DNA of 64,000 nt. It comes from Actinoplanes sp. DH11 (GTDB lineage Bacteria; Actinomycetota; Actinomycetes; Mycobacteriales; Micromonosporaceae). Location: NCBI RefSeq assembly GCF_020873875.1, contig NZ_JAHWGU010000034.1, positions 31,465-95,464 on the forward strand. The letters run 5' to 3'. Position 1 is the stretch's first letter, and each line of letters begins with the position of its first letter. A program made the translations under genes and the position numbers. The notes under the pieces were generated by a model. The model was not told the DNA's origin, did not search any database, and saw only the letters and a program-made list of their open reading frames with translations. Below, in pieces: positions 51,637 to 60,414 of this stretch.

Positions 51637-52788
51637 TCAGGCCCCCCAGCTCGCCTGGGTGCCGCCGACACGCTCGGCCGCGGCCGTCTCCGCGTACCCC
51701 GAGCTCTGGAAAGCCGCCACCGGATCCCGGGGCAGGCCCCGCGCCTCCCGCCGGTCCGCCAGTGCGCCGCGCACGTCGGTCTCGTACGCGTCCATCAGGA
51801 TCGCGTTCGCCCCCAGCACGTCGCCGGCCCGCTGCGCCGCCGCCAGTTTCTCCTGGTCGATCAGGAGCGCCTTGGCGAGCGCCTGCTCGACGTTGAGCAC
51901 CGAGCGAATCTGGCCGGGGATCTTCTCCTCGATGTTGTGGCACTGGTCGAGCATGAAGTTGACCTTCGACTCGGGCCGGTGCGCGCCGGCCGCCACGATC
52001 TCCGACAGGATCCGGAAGAGCTGGAACGGGTCGGCCGAGCCGACGATCAGGTCGTCGTCGGCGTAGAAGCGCGAGTTGAAGTCGAACGCGCCCAGCCGGT
52101 TCTGCCGCAGCAGCTGCATGACGATGAACTCGATGTTCGTGCTCGGCGCGTGGTGACCGGTGTCGAGCACGACGGTGGCCCGCTCGCCCAGGGCCAGGCA
52201 GTGCAGCAGCGAGGTGCCCCAGTCCGGGATGTCCATGCTGTAGAAGGCCGGCTCGAACAGCTTGTACTCCAGCAGCATCCGCTGGTCGCCGTCCATCGCG
52301 TCGTAGATCCGGCGGAGTGACCCGGCCAGCCGTTCCTGCCGGCCGCGCAGCGAGTCCTGACCGGGATAGTTCAGGCCGTCCGGAAGCCAGATCTTCAGGT
52401 CGGTGGAGCCGGTCTGCCGCATCACGTCGAGGCACCGCAGGTGGTGCGCGACGGCCTTGTCCCGGACCGCTGCGTCCGGGTGGCAGAGCGAGCCGAGCCG
52501 GTACTCGTCCTCCTGGAACAGGTTCGAGTTGATGGCGCCGATCGAGACGCCCAGCTTCTCGGCGTGCGCCCGCAGGTCCGACCAGTCGTCGACGACGTCC
52601 CACGGGATGTGCAGGGAGACCCGCGAGGCCAGCCCGGTGACCCGGTGCACCTGCGCGGCGTCCGAGATCTTCTCGTACGGGTTGCGCGGCACCCCCTGGG
52701 TCGTGAACACCTTGAACCGGGTGCCCGAGTTGCCGTACGCCCAGCTGGGGACCTCGATGGTGAAGCCGTCAAGTCCGTCGAGGTTCAT
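51637..52788 (-). CDS. rhaI: L-rhamnose isomerase, RhaI type
   Basis: This 383-residue xylose-isomerase-like TIM-barrel enzyme converts L-rhamnose to L-rhamnulose. It matches the RhaI type, distinct from E. coli RhaA: FTIEVPSWAYGNSGTRFKVF, GAINSNLFQEDEYRLGSLCH, STDLKIWLPDGLNYPGQDS, VVLDTGHHAPSTNIEFIV and FDFNSRFYADDDL contain the metal- and sugar-binding residues. ATG 52788 follows GGAGG by 10 bases. It closes the rhamnose transport operon; the expected kinase or bifunctional aldolase/dehydrogenase is not in the window. Confidence 0.9.
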   Translation of the reverse strand: MNLDGLDGFTIEVPSWAYGNSGTRFKVFTTQGVPRNPYEKISDAAQVHRVTGLASRVSLHIPWDVVDDWSDLRAHAEKLGVSIGAINSNLFQEDEYRLGSLCHPDAAVRDKAVAHHLRCLDVMRQTGSTDLKIWLPDGLNYPGQDSLRGRQERLAGSLRRIYDAMDGDQRMLLEYKLFEPAFYSMDIPDWGTSLLHCLALGERATVVLDTGHHAPSTNIEFIVMQLLRQNRLGAFDFNSRFYADDDLIVGSADPFQLFRILSEIVAAGAHRPESKVNFMLDQCHNIEEKIPGQIRSVLNVEQALAKALLIDQEKLAAAQRAGDVLGANAILMDAYETDVRGALADRREARGLPRDPVAAFQSSGYAETAAAERVGGTQASWGA

Positions 52789-52790
52789 GG

Positions 52791-53846
52791 TCAACTGCCT
52801 CCGTATTTGCGGTTGGTGAGCCCGTTGAGCAGTGCCGCGAAGACGAGCACGGTGCCCAGGGCGAGGAGCTGGTACTGCGAGCCCTCGTTGCCGACGAAGG
52901 CGAGCAGGATGCCGGCGTTGAGCCAGACGATGAGCAGGGTGGCGAGCACGACGCCGGCGACCCGGCCGATGCCGCCGGTGATCGCCACGCCGCCGAGCAC
53001 GGCGATGGTGATGGCGGGCAGGGCCATGCCGTTGCCGGAGACGCCGGCGTCCGGGCGTGCCGAGGCGAACTGGGCCACGGTCACCACGGCGACCAGGCCG
53101 GAGATCAGACCCGCATAGACGTACGCCTTGAAGCGCGTGTCCCGGACCGGGAGGCCGGCCCAGCGCGCGGCCACGTCGTTGGTGCCGATCGCGTAGAGGC
53201 GGCGCCCGTACGCCGTCCGGGCCATCAGCACCCACACCGCGACCACCGTGGGCAGCAGGAACGTGAAGATGCCCAGCGGCACGTCCGGGATGTACTGACC
53301 GATGATCGGCAGTTCGACCGACCGGCTCAGCGAGAACAGCTGCTGGATCGGCTCGGTGCTGATCGGCTGCTGGTTGTTGACCACGATGGCCAGCGACTTG
53401 TACGCGTAGAACGTCGCCAGCGTCGCGATCAGTGCCGGGAACCCGATGTAGGAGACCAGGAAACCGTTCACCGCGCCGAGCAGCGCACCGAACGCGGCCG
53501 TCGCGATGATCGCCAGCCAGAGCGGCCAGCCCCATTCGCCGTACGCGAAGCCGAACAGCATCCCGGCCAGGCTGACGATCGCGCCCACACTGAGGTCGAT
53601 GCCGCCGCGACCGGAAAGGATCACCAGCATCTCGGCCAGGCCGAGCATCGCCAGCGGAACCGCGGTGATCAGCGCCGCCGACATGTAGTCGAAGTCGTAG
53701 GGCGCGGTCAGGTAGCCACCGGCGTCGTTGATGAAGAACGTGACGACGACGATGACGATCAGCACCGCGAGCAGCGGGATCCGCTGCGTCAGGAAGAGCC
53801 GCGTGAGATCCGTCTTCTCGCGCTTCTCCAGTGTGGTTGCCGTCAT
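52791..53846 (-). CDS. Rhamnose-type ABC importer permease (second)
   Basis: This 351-residue permease of the RbsC/AraH/RhaQ class has about ten hydrophobic segments. GLAEMLVILSGRGGIDLSVG is the family hallmark, and AIGTNDVAARWAGLPV is the cytoplasmic coupling loop. GAGGAGG precedes ATG 53846. It overlaps the upstream permease by 4 bases and ends 2 bases before the rhaI start. Rhamnose as substrate is inferred from the isomerase gene. Confidence 0.9.
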   Translation of the reverse strand: MTATTLEKREKTDLTRLFLTQRIPLLAVLIVIVVVTFFINDAGGYLTAPYDFDYMSAALITAVPLAMLGLAEMLVILSGRGGIDLSVGAIVSLAGMLFGFAYGEWGWPLWLAIIATAAFGALLGAVNGFLVSYIGFPALIATLATFYAYKSLAIVVNNQQPISTEPIQQLFSLSRSVELPIIGQYIPDVPLGIFTFLLPTVVAVWVLMARTAYGRRLYAIGTNDVAARWAGLPVRDTRFKAYVYAGLISGLVAVVTVAQFASARPDAGVSGNGMALPAITIAVLGGVAITGGIGRVAGVVLATLLIVWLNAGILLAFVGNEGSQYQLLALGTVLVFAALLNGLTNRKYGGS

Positions 53847-54838
53847 CGGGACCTCCTCGCCCTGGCCCGCAGCAGGTCGGCGCCGACCGCCACGATGATG
53901 AAGATGCCGACGAACAGGTCGGACAGCTGCGAGCGCCAGCCCAGCTGGGTCACCCCGGACGCCACGGTCTGCACCAGCAGCGCGCCGAGGAAGGTGCCGA
54001 GCACCGAACCGCGGCCACCCATGATCGAGGTACCGCCGATCACCACGGCGGCGATCACGGCGAGTTCCTTGCCGGAACCGACCGACTGGTCGAGCGTCGA
54101 CGTGCCCTGCGCGATCACGAAGCAGGACGCGAGGCCGACGAGCACCCCGGTGGTCAGGTAGGCGAGCAGGACCCGGCGCTGCACGCGGACACCGGCGAGC
54201 CGGGCCGCCTGCGCGTCCCCGCCGATCGCGAAGAAGTGCCGGCCGCCGGCGGTGTGCCGCAGGTACCACCAGACCGCCGCGGTGATCAACGCGGTGATCA
54301 GGAAGGCGTGCGGGATGCCCAGGGTCCGCCCGGCCTCGCCGCGGCCGAAGAAGCCGAGCGTGCCGGGGATCCCGTTCACCGTGCCCGAGCCGAAGATCTG
54401 CAGGCCGAGGAACATGAAAAGGTTCGCCGTGCCGAACGTGATGATGATGGCGTGCACCCGGCCGTAGGCGATCAGGAAACCGTTGATCAGGCCGAGCGCA
54501 CCGCCGGCGAGCACCGAGATCAGCACCGCCACGGCGAGGTTCACGTCCGAGCCGACGAGCGTCTTCGCGGTGATCACCGAGCACACCATGATGGCCGCGC
54601 CGACCGAGACGTCGATGCCGCCCGTGATGATCACGATGGTCATGCCGACGCCGACCAGGGCGACCGGCGCGGTAGCCACCAGCAGCGGCTGCAGGGACCC
54701 GGCGGTGAGGAACGCCGGGGTGCTGACCGCCAGGGCGGCCCAGAGCACCGCGATCACGCCGATCAGGACGATCTCCTGGCCGGTGACCGGGCTCGGCAGA
54801 TTCTTGATCTTCGCTGGGGGAGTGGCGGTGATCGTCAT
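53843..54838 (-). CDS. Rhamnose-type ABC importer permease (first)
   Basis: This 331-residue RbsC/RhaP-class permease has VALVGVGMTIVIITGGIDVS as its signature segment and the coupling loop AIGGDAQAARLAGVRV. Two non-identical permeases in one operon match the RhaSTPQ organisation. It is coupled by 4-base overlaps to the ATPase upstream and the second permease downstream. Confidence 0.9.
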   Translation of the reverse strand: MTITATPPAKIKNLPSPVTGQEIVLIGVIAVLWAALAVSTPAFLTAGSLQPLLVATAPVALVGVGMTIVIITGGIDVSVGAAIMVCSVITAKTLVGSDVNLAVAVLISVLAGGALGLINGFLIAYGRVHAIIITFGTANLFMFLGLQIFGSGTVNGIPGTLGFFGRGEAGRTLGIPHAFLITALITAAVWWYLRHTAGGRHFFAIGGDAQAARLAGVRVQRRVLLAYLTTGVLVGLASCFVIAQGTSTLDQSVGSGKELAVIAAVVIGGTSIMGGRGSVLGTFLGALLVQTVASGVTQLGWRSQLSDLFVGIFIIVAVGADLLRARARRSR

Positions 54839-56340
54839 TCGCTTCCTCCCGCAGCCGCGGCCAGCAGATCGACCTGCTTGGCGTCCGGACCGAACTCCTC
54901 CGTCGTGGTGCCGCCCCGCACCACCTGGATGCGGTCGGCGATGCGCAGGGCCTCCGGCAGGTCCGAGGTGACCACCAGCACCGCGGTGCCCTCCTCGGCC
55001 AGCTCGGTGATGAGGCGGTGGATCTCCTCCTTGGCGCCCACGTCGACGCCCTGGGTGGGCTCGGCCAGGATCAGCACCTTCGGGCGCTCCACCAGCTGCC
55101 GGGCCAGCACCACCTTCTGCGCGTTGCCGCCGGACATCGCGCTGATCGGCTGCCGCTCGTGCGGGGTGCGCACCGCCAGTCGCTTGATCAGGTCGAGCGC
55201 GACAGCCTTCTCCCGGGCCCGGTCCACGAACACCCCGAGCTTCGACAGCAGCCGCAGGTGACCGGCCGAGATGTTGAAGGCCAGCGACTGGAAGCCGAAC
55301 ATGCCCTCGACCTTGCGGTTGGCGGGCAGCAGCGCGACACCCAGGCGTTGCGCATGTTCCGGATTTCTCGGATTCTCCGGTTTTCCGGCGATGGCGAGCG
55401 TGCCGCCGGTCGCCCGTTCGATGCCGTAGCAGCAGGCCGCGATCTCCGAGACGCCACTGCCGACGAGGCCGTACAGCGCGACGATCTCACCCTGGTGCAC
55501 CGTGACGTCGACGTCGGCGAACTTGCCGGTCCGGGTCAGGCCGCGCAGCTCCAGCATGGCCGGCCCCGCCGGGACCTCCCGGTGCGGCCGGGCGTCCGAC
55601 AGCTCCTCGCCCACCATCAGGTGAGCGATCTGGCGCACGCTCAATTCGCCGATCGGGTACGTGCCGATGGTCCGCCCGTCGCGCATCACCGTCACCTCGT
55701 CGGCGATGCGGAACAGCTCGTCCAGCCGGTGCGAGATGTAGATGACGCTCACCCCGGAGGCGGTCAGCCGCCGCACCACGTCGAAGAGCACCTCGATCTC
55801 GGCGTCGGTCAGGATCGCCGACGGTTCGTCGAGGATCAGCACCTTCGCGTCGCCGGACAGCGCCTTCGCGATCGAGACCTGCTGCTGCTCGGCGATGGAC
55901 AGGTCGCCCACGGTGGCGGTGGCATAGCCGGCCGGGAGGCCGAGCAGCTCCAGCAGCTCGACCACCCTGGTGTTCTGGGTGGCCCAGTCGACCCGGCCCT
56001 GCTTCTTGAGCTCCTTGCCGAGGAAGATGTTCTCGGCGACGGTCAGCTCCGGGAAGAGCTGCGGTTCCTGATAGACGGTCGCGATGCCGAGCGCGATCGC
56101 GTCGGTGGTCGACCCGATCCGCACCGGGCTGCCGTCCCACTCGATCTCGCCGGTGTCGGCCGTCTCCGCACCGGCGACAATCTTGATCATCGTGGACTTG
56201 CCGGCGCCGTTCTCCCCGACGAGGGCGTGCACCTGACCCGCCCGTACCGTGAGATCGGCGTGCTGAATGGCCCGGACCGCGCCGAACCGCTTGGAGACAG
56301 CGGTCAGGCGCAGTCGGGGGATCTGTGTCTCCGCGGCCAT
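54835..56340 (-). CDS. Sugar ABC importer ATPase with two nucleotide-binding domains
   Basis: The 501-residue protein is a tandem ATPase of the RbsA/AraG/RhaT type. The first domain has an intact Walker A (GENGAGKST), signature LSIAEQQQVSIAKAL and Walker B LILDEPSA. The second has the degenerate P-loop GLVGSGVSE usual for this class, then SGGNAQKVVLARQL and ILAEPTQGVD. ATG 56340 shares one base with the binding-protein stop (TGATG). It powers uptake by the two permeases that follow. Confidence 0.92.
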   Translation of the reverse strand: MAAETQIPRLRLTAVSKRFGAVRAIQHADLTVRAGQVHALVGENGAGKSTMIKIVAGAETADTGEIEWDGSPVRIGSTTDAIALGIATVYQEPQLFPELTVAENIFLGKELKKQGRVDWATQNTRVVELLELLGLPAGYATATVGDLSIAEQQQVSIAKALSGDAKVLILDEPSAILTDAEIEVLFDVVRRLTASGVSVIYISHRLDELFRIADEVTVMRDGRTIGTYPIGELSVRQIAHLMVGEELSDARPHREVPAGPAMLELRGLTRTGKFADVDVTVHQGEIVALYGLVGSGVSEIAACCYGIERATGGTLAIAGKPENPRNPEHAQRLGVALLPANRKVEGMFGFQSLAFNISAGHLRLLSKLGVFVDRAREKAVALDLIKRLAVRTPHERQPISAMSGGNAQKVVLARQLVERPKVLILAEPTQGVDVGAKEEIHRLITELAEEGTAVLVVTSDLPEALRIADRIQVVRGGTTTEEFGPDAKQVDLLAAAAGGSE

Positions 56341-57368
56341 CAGTAGTTGAACTGGTCGACGTTCTGGTCGGTGATCTGCAGTGCCGGGCCGAGCAGCAGC
56401 ATCTTGCTCGCCTCGTCGTAGGTCACCGAGGACAGGTCGCCGGAGACGTTGTTGGTGGCCGAGAACGGCTTGTCCTGCGCGAGCTGCGCGCCGGCCCAGG
56501 CGGTCAGGTAGCCCAGGTTCTCCACGTCCCAGAGGATCGCCGCGGTCGACGACTTGTCGGTCAGGTACGGCTTCATCGCCTGCGGCGTGCCGAGACCCAC
56601 CGTGAACACCTTGCCGATCTTGCCGGCGTCCTTCACCGCCTGCGCCACACCCGGCGCGGACGAGGTGCACTCGCCCACCAGCCCGGTCAGGTCGGGGTGC
56701 GCGTTCATCAGGTCGGTCGCCATCTGCGTCGCCTTGGCCTGGTCCTCACCGGCGTAGACGATGTCGACGATCTGAGCCTCCGGGTACTTCTCCTTCGTGT
56801 ACGCCTTCTGCACCTCGATCCACGAGTTCAGGTTCTCGGCGGTCTGACCGCAGGAGACGATCGCGTACTTGCCCTTGCCGCCCATCGCGGTCAGCAGCGC
56901 GTCGGTCAGTCCCTGGCCGATACCCTCGGCGGTGGCCTGGTTGACGAAGACCTCGCGCACACTGCTCGGCGCGTCGGTGTCGGCGGTCGCCACGTGGATG
57001 CCGGCGTCCTTGGCCTGCTGCAGCAGCGGAGCCATGCTGTCCGGGTCGTTCGGCGCCACGATCAGCGCGTCCACCTTCTGCTGGATGTAGGACCGCACGA
57101 TGTCGGCCTGCGCGGCCGCGTCCGCCTGCGTCGGCCCCTGGTAGAGCCACTCCACGTTGCCGAGCGCGGCGGCGGCTTCCTTACCGCCCGCGTTCATCGC
57201 CTCGAAGTACGGAACACCCTGCAGCTTCGGTACAAAAGCCACTTTGTACGTCTTTTCGCCGCCGGCGTCTCCGCTCGCGGCCGTGTCGTCGTTCTTCTTC
57301 GTGCACCCGGTGAGAGCCAGGGCAGCCGTCGCGGTGAGCGCGACGGCGGCGGCGAACCGAGGACGCAT
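56340..57368 (-). CDS. Rhamnose-type ABC importer binding lipoprotein
   Basis: This 342-residue periplasmic-binding-protein-family (RbsB-like) lipoprotein has lipobox LTGC (C22), a short linker and the sugar-binder core. The core starts with YKVAFVPKLQGVPYFEAMNA and includes VDALIVAPNDPDSMAPLL and HVATADTDAP. These resemble the RhaS binding protein of rhamnose transporters. ATG 57368 follows GGAGG by 5 bases; seven in-frame codons further upstream are less likely. It opens the rhamnose operon behind a recognisable promoter. Confidence 0.88.
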   Translation of the reverse strand: MRPRFAAAVALTATAALALTGCTKKNDDTAASGDAGGEKTYKVAFVPKLQGVPYFEAMNAGGKEAAAALGNVEWLYQGPTQADAAAQADIVRSYIQQKVDALIVAPNDPDSMAPLLQQAKDAGIHVATADTDAPSSVREVFVNQATAEGIGQGLTDALLTAMGGKGKYAIVSCGQTAENLNSWIEVQKAYTKEKYPEAQIVDIVYAGEDQAKATQMATDLMNAHPDLTGLVGECTSSAPGVAQAVKDAGKIGKVFTVGLGTPQAMKPYLTDKSSTAAILWDVENLGYLTAWAGAQLAQDKPFSATNNVSGDLSSVTYDEASKMLLLGPALQITDQNVDQFNY

Positions 57369-57390
57369 GACGCCTCCAAGTAAGGACATG

Positions 57391-57448
57391 TTTGAAACGT
57401 TCTAGCGGGGGTGTGACTCACGTTACGATCGTGTTAGGGGTGGGTCAA
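57391..57448 (-). promoter_or_regulatory. Promoter of the rhamnose operon with LacI/DeoR-like site
   Basis: On the minus strand TTGACC (57448-57443), 17 bases and TAACGT (57425-57420) form a good housekeeping promoter. Just downstream, AGAACGTTTCAAA (57403-57391) resembles one side of the AACGTT-centred sites bound by LacI-family sugar repressors. It is imperfect and no regulator is adjacent. Confidence 0.5.
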
Positions 57449-57860
57449 GAGGTGCGATCGGTGCTCTTTGAGGTGGGCATTCGGGGTGGCCGTCGCGGAT
57501 GGGCGGCGATGCCTGGTCAGCGGGGGCGTTCGGGGGTTGTGGGGTGAGACGTTTCAAGTATGTCTCGAGTGGGGGTAGAGGGTCGGCGTGTGTCCGGGCC
57601 GGGCGTTGCTCGGGATGGGGTGCGTTTGGCGTGGGGCGTTGCTCGGGGGTGGGACCGTTGGTCGGGCTGGGCGTTGCTCGAGGGTGGGACGTTGGTCGGG
57701 CTGGGCGTCAGTCGGGCTGGGCTGAAGGTCACCGGACACGCGGGACATGTCATCGGCCCACTACGCCGGTCCCTGCAGCGGCAGCCGGCCGAGCGCTCAC
57801 GTGTTCCGTTCAGCAGCGCGGGGGCGACACCGTCCGCCGTAGTCGTCCTCGATCGAGTCC

Positions 57861-58221
57861 GGCTGTCACTCGCGGTTGCTGGGGAGCCGGGTTTGGCGAC
57901 CGTGGGTGACAGCTGGGTCCCGGCTGTCGCTCATGGCTGGCGGGCTGCGCGTTTTTCGACCGTGGGTGACAGCTAGGTGGGTCTGGCTGTCGCTTGCGGT
58001 TGGTGGGGCGCCTGTTTTTCGACCGTCGGTGACAGCTGGGTGGGTCTGGCTGTCGCTCGCGGTTGGTGGAGGGCGGGCTTTTCGACCGTGGGTGACAGCT
58101 GGGTGCCGGCTGTCACTCGTGGTTGTCGGGCTGCGCGTTTTTCGACCGTGGATGACAGCTGGGGGGTCGGCTGTCACCCACGGCTGGCGGAGGACGGGTT
58201 TAGCGACCGTGGGTGACAGCC
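57861..58221. repeat. Six tandem 60-63-bp units, each a hairpin
   Basis: Units start with GGCTGTC at 57861, 57922, 57985, 58048, 58108 and 58169, and each ends CCGTGGGTGACAGC-like. The last unit has perfect 15-bp arms, GGCTGTCACCCACGG and CCGTGGGTGACAGCC; earlier units carry a few mismatches in the left arm, and some also in the right. Between the arms lies a more variable 23-nt part that usually contains TTTTTCGA. Successive units would form a row of stem-loops. Confidence 0.9.
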
Positions 58222-58483
58222 GGCGGCGCCTGGCTTGCGTACGGTGGCTCTCGAGCCGTCACCAGCTCGAATCCCGCAGTGACCGCCCGGTCACGCCGTT
58301 TGAGAGGCTGCACGCGGTGGAAGCGCGCGCCCGCATACGAGCAGGGCCGCAAAGACCGCGACCGGGTTTGCCGGCCCGGTGATGCATCGGCGGTCAGCGT
58401 GCCGAGAGCATTGTTCCTCGGCCGCGGTGCCGGCTCGGGGTTCGTGCCTCGCCGCTTTGGTGGACACCGGCGGCGGCATGCGA

Positions 58484-58514
58484 AACGGCCGGGCCCATCA
58501 ATGGCCCGGCCGTT
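58484..58514 (-). terminator. Intrinsic-type terminator of the DUF3618 gene
   Basis: A perfect 12-bp stem (AACGGCCGGGCC, 7-nt loop CATCAAT, GGCCCGGCCGTT) starts 12 bases after the stop codon at 58527. On the minus strand it is followed by TTCG. Confidence 0.8.
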
Positions 58515-58526
58515 GAGAATCGCGGT

Positions 58527-59870
58527 TCAGCGTGCTTTTCGGATCAGCACGGCGCCAATGGCGGCGGCAGCCAGGGCGGCACCCAGAATCGCGTAACGCT
58601 GCGGCTCCTCGCCGACCCGCCGGGGCATCGAACCGATGGCGCCCGACGCGCGTCCGGCCGCTCCGGAGGCCGATCCCGCCACCTGCTTGCCTGCTCCGGC
58701 GGCCGATCCCGCCACCTGCTTGCCTGCTCCGGCGGCCGACGCCGCCACCTGCTTGCCGGTTTCGGCGGCCGACGCCGCCACGTGCCTCCCGGTTTCGGCG
58801 GCCGACTCCACGACGTGCTTGCCGGTTTGCGCGGCCGACTGCCGTACCCGGCCGGGCACATCCGCCTTCGCCGCCAAGGCCGCGGCGGTCTCGCCCATCT
58901 CGGCCCGGGTGCGTTCGATTTCTTCCTTCAATTCACTGGTACGGGACGGCGGCCCATCACTGCCGGCAGACTTCTGTGGGGTGACCGGAACGGTACCGGT
59001 GGTCCCGTTCTTCGCCGGCTCCGCCATTTTCCCGGAATCGTTCCCGGCAGCCGGTGCCCCACTCTTCGCCGATTCGCCGGGAGCCGCCGGCCGGGCCGCA
59101 ACGGTGGTCCCGCCGGCGCCTTGCTTGTCGCTCGCCCCGCTGCCACCGGAGGTGCGGACCCGATCGCCGCCGGCCGAGGTCGAACCGCCGCCGGCCATGC
59201 CTGATCCGGTCCCCGTCCCGGAGCCGGTTGCCGTGCTTGAGCCGGTTGCCGTGCTCGAGCCGGTTGCGGTGCCTGATCCGGTTGCCGTATCGGCCCGGTG
59301 CTGCCCGATCGCCGCCCCCGGCTTTCCAGCTGAGGAGGTGGCCGCCGCCTGCACGCTACCGGTGGCGGTCGTCGCCGCGTGCTTCCCAGCGGTCGCCGAT
59401 GCCGGCTTCTCCGCAGCTGTCCCGCTTGCCGGGGTGGCCGTCGCAGCCTGGTCGCGGGCTGCCGCGGATCCGTGCTTGGCGCCGGCCCCACCGGTCGTCG
59501 CCGTGCTCGCGGGTGAAGCCTTCACCGGCTCGCTCTTGACCGGCTCGTTCGGCGTCGGGGAGGTCTTCGTGGGCGCGCCACTGGAATCGGTGCGGCCCGG
59601 CGAGGGTGGGCCGTCGCTGCGGGCAGGTTTGGCCGTACCCGGGCCTGTCCGATTCTGCCCAGGTGGTGGCGCCGGCTTCGGGGTGGTGGGCTTCGAGCCG
59701 TGCTGTTTGCGGTCCGGTGTCGGCCGGGGCCGGGTGGTCGCGTTCACGCCCGACGACGGGCCGGGGCGGTTCGGCGGCGTCTTCTGCGTGTTCGCCGACA
59801 TCCCGTGGGTGGGTTGCGGCGTGCCGGGGTTGTGGTCGCGCTTCTGCGGCGACGAGGCGTCCTGGCTCAC
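58527..59870 (-). CDS. Disordered repeat protein with C-terminal DUF3618
   Basis: The 447-residue protein has ~320 residues of low-complexity Pro/Thr/Ser/Ala/Gly sequence, including a run of ATGSG/ATGSS units. A DUF3618-like segment follows (LKEEIERTRAEMGETAAALA, AKADVPGRVRQSA). Then come six degenerate 11-residue repeats (SAAETGKHVAA, SAAGAGKQVAG) that look like an amphipathic helix. A final hydrophobic helix (YAILGAALAAAAIGAVLI) with a basic end anchors it in the membrane. DUF3618 proteins usually sit beside holin-like membrane proteins, as here (4-base overlap). The function is unknown; the N-terminus is longer than I expect for the family. Confidence 0.8.
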   Translation of the reverse strand: MSQDASSPQKRDHNPGTPQPTHGMSANTQKTPPNRPGPSSGVNATTRPRPTPDRKQHGSKPTTPKPAPPPGQNRTGPGTAKPARSDGPPSPGRTDSSGAPTKTSPTPNEPVKSEPVKASPASTATTGGAGAKHGSAAARDQAATATPASGTAAEKPASATAGKHAATTATGSVQAAATSSAGKPGAAIGQHRADTATGSGTATGSSTATGSSTATGSGTGTGSGMAGGGSTSAGGDRVRTSGGSGASDKQGAGGTTVAARPAAPGESAKSGAPAAGNDSGKMAEPAKNGTTGTVPVTPQKSAGSDGPPSRTSELKEEIERTRAEMGETAAALAAKADVPGRVRQSAAQTGKHVVESAAETGRHVAASAAETGKQVAASAAGAGKQVAGSAAGAGKQVAGSASGAAGRASGAIGSMPRRVGEEPQRYAILGAALAAAAIGAVLIRKAR

Positions 59871-60286
59871 GACTGCCTGCCCTCGCGGGCCGCGTTCATC
59901 AGCGTCTCCACATCACGGCGGCCGCTGGCCATCGCGTTCTCGGGCGTGGGCGGTACGGCCTGCTCGACCTCTTTCTTCCCGACGAGTGCGGCGATCCCGG
60001 CGGCTGCGAAGAGCACCACCGTCACGATCAGGGCGGCCGCCCACACCGGCATCACCAGGGCCAGCGCGGCGCCGATGGTGACGAACAGGGCGCCGAGGCC
60101 GTACATCGCGATCACGCCGGCCCCGCCCAGCAGGCCCGCGCCCTTACCGGCCTTCTTGCCCTTCTCCACCATCTCGATGCGGGCGAGTGCCAGCTCGTCC
60201 CGGACCAGTGTGGTCACCTGCTCACTGAGCCGGCTCACCAGCTCAGCGGTCGACGCCTGTTCGGTACGTGCGTCTGTGTGGGTCAT
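59867..60286 (-). CDS. Holin-superfamily-like (Phage_holin_3_6) membrane protein
   Basis: The 139-residue protein has an N-terminal amphipathic part (AELVSRLSEQVTTLVRDELA, LARIEMVEKGKKAGKGAG) and two long hydrophobic helices (about 48-75 and 79-102). This is the pattern of actinobacterial proteins assigned to the Phage_holin_3_6 family. Despite the name these are chromosomal and often paired with DUF3618 genes; a role in membrane or envelope stress is suspected, not shown. GGAGGGGACG precedes ATG 60286. Confidence 0.82.
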   Translation of the reverse strand: MTHTDARTEQASTAELVSRLSEQVTTLVRDELALARIEMVEKGKKAGKGAGLLGGAGVIAMYGLGALFVTIGAALALVMPVWAAALIVTVVLFAAAGIAALVGKKEVEQAVPPTPENAMASGRRDVETLMNAAREGRQS

Positions 60287-60414
60287 CGTCCCCTCCGTCC
60301 TGCACGGTTGTCCGCACGAAGACGTACCCCTGCGAATCCCGACTAATCGCCCCGCCGCTGGTCAGCCCGCCGAGTCTCACTACCGGGGGAGATGTGGCCG
60401 TTATGGATCAGCCA

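Larger units (their letters stand above)
57369..58526. other. 1.16-kb gene-free region with repeats
   Basis: No credible gene is seen. The left part (57560-57730) repeats GTTGGTCGGGCTGGGCGT and GTTGCTCGGGGTGGGAC blocks. The centre (57861-58221) is the six-unit hairpin array. The right end holds a terminator for the DUF3618 gene. Open frames here are translations of the repeats. Confidence 0.65.

Noticed and set aside
57866..58177. A 103-codon minus-strand frame with AVTHGRKT-type repeats
   Set aside because: It is a translation of the hairpin array; unit lengths of 60, 61 and 63 bases do not keep a frame, and there is no ribosome site or codon bias.
57861..58221. Possible CRISPR array
   Set aside because: Whole units are similar, with no unique spacers of constant length, and there are no cas genes nearby.
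60300..60330. GGGTAC on the minus strand before the holin-like gene as a SigB promoter
   Set aside because: No matching -35 (GNNT type) at 14-16 bases; the nearest candidates fit poorly.
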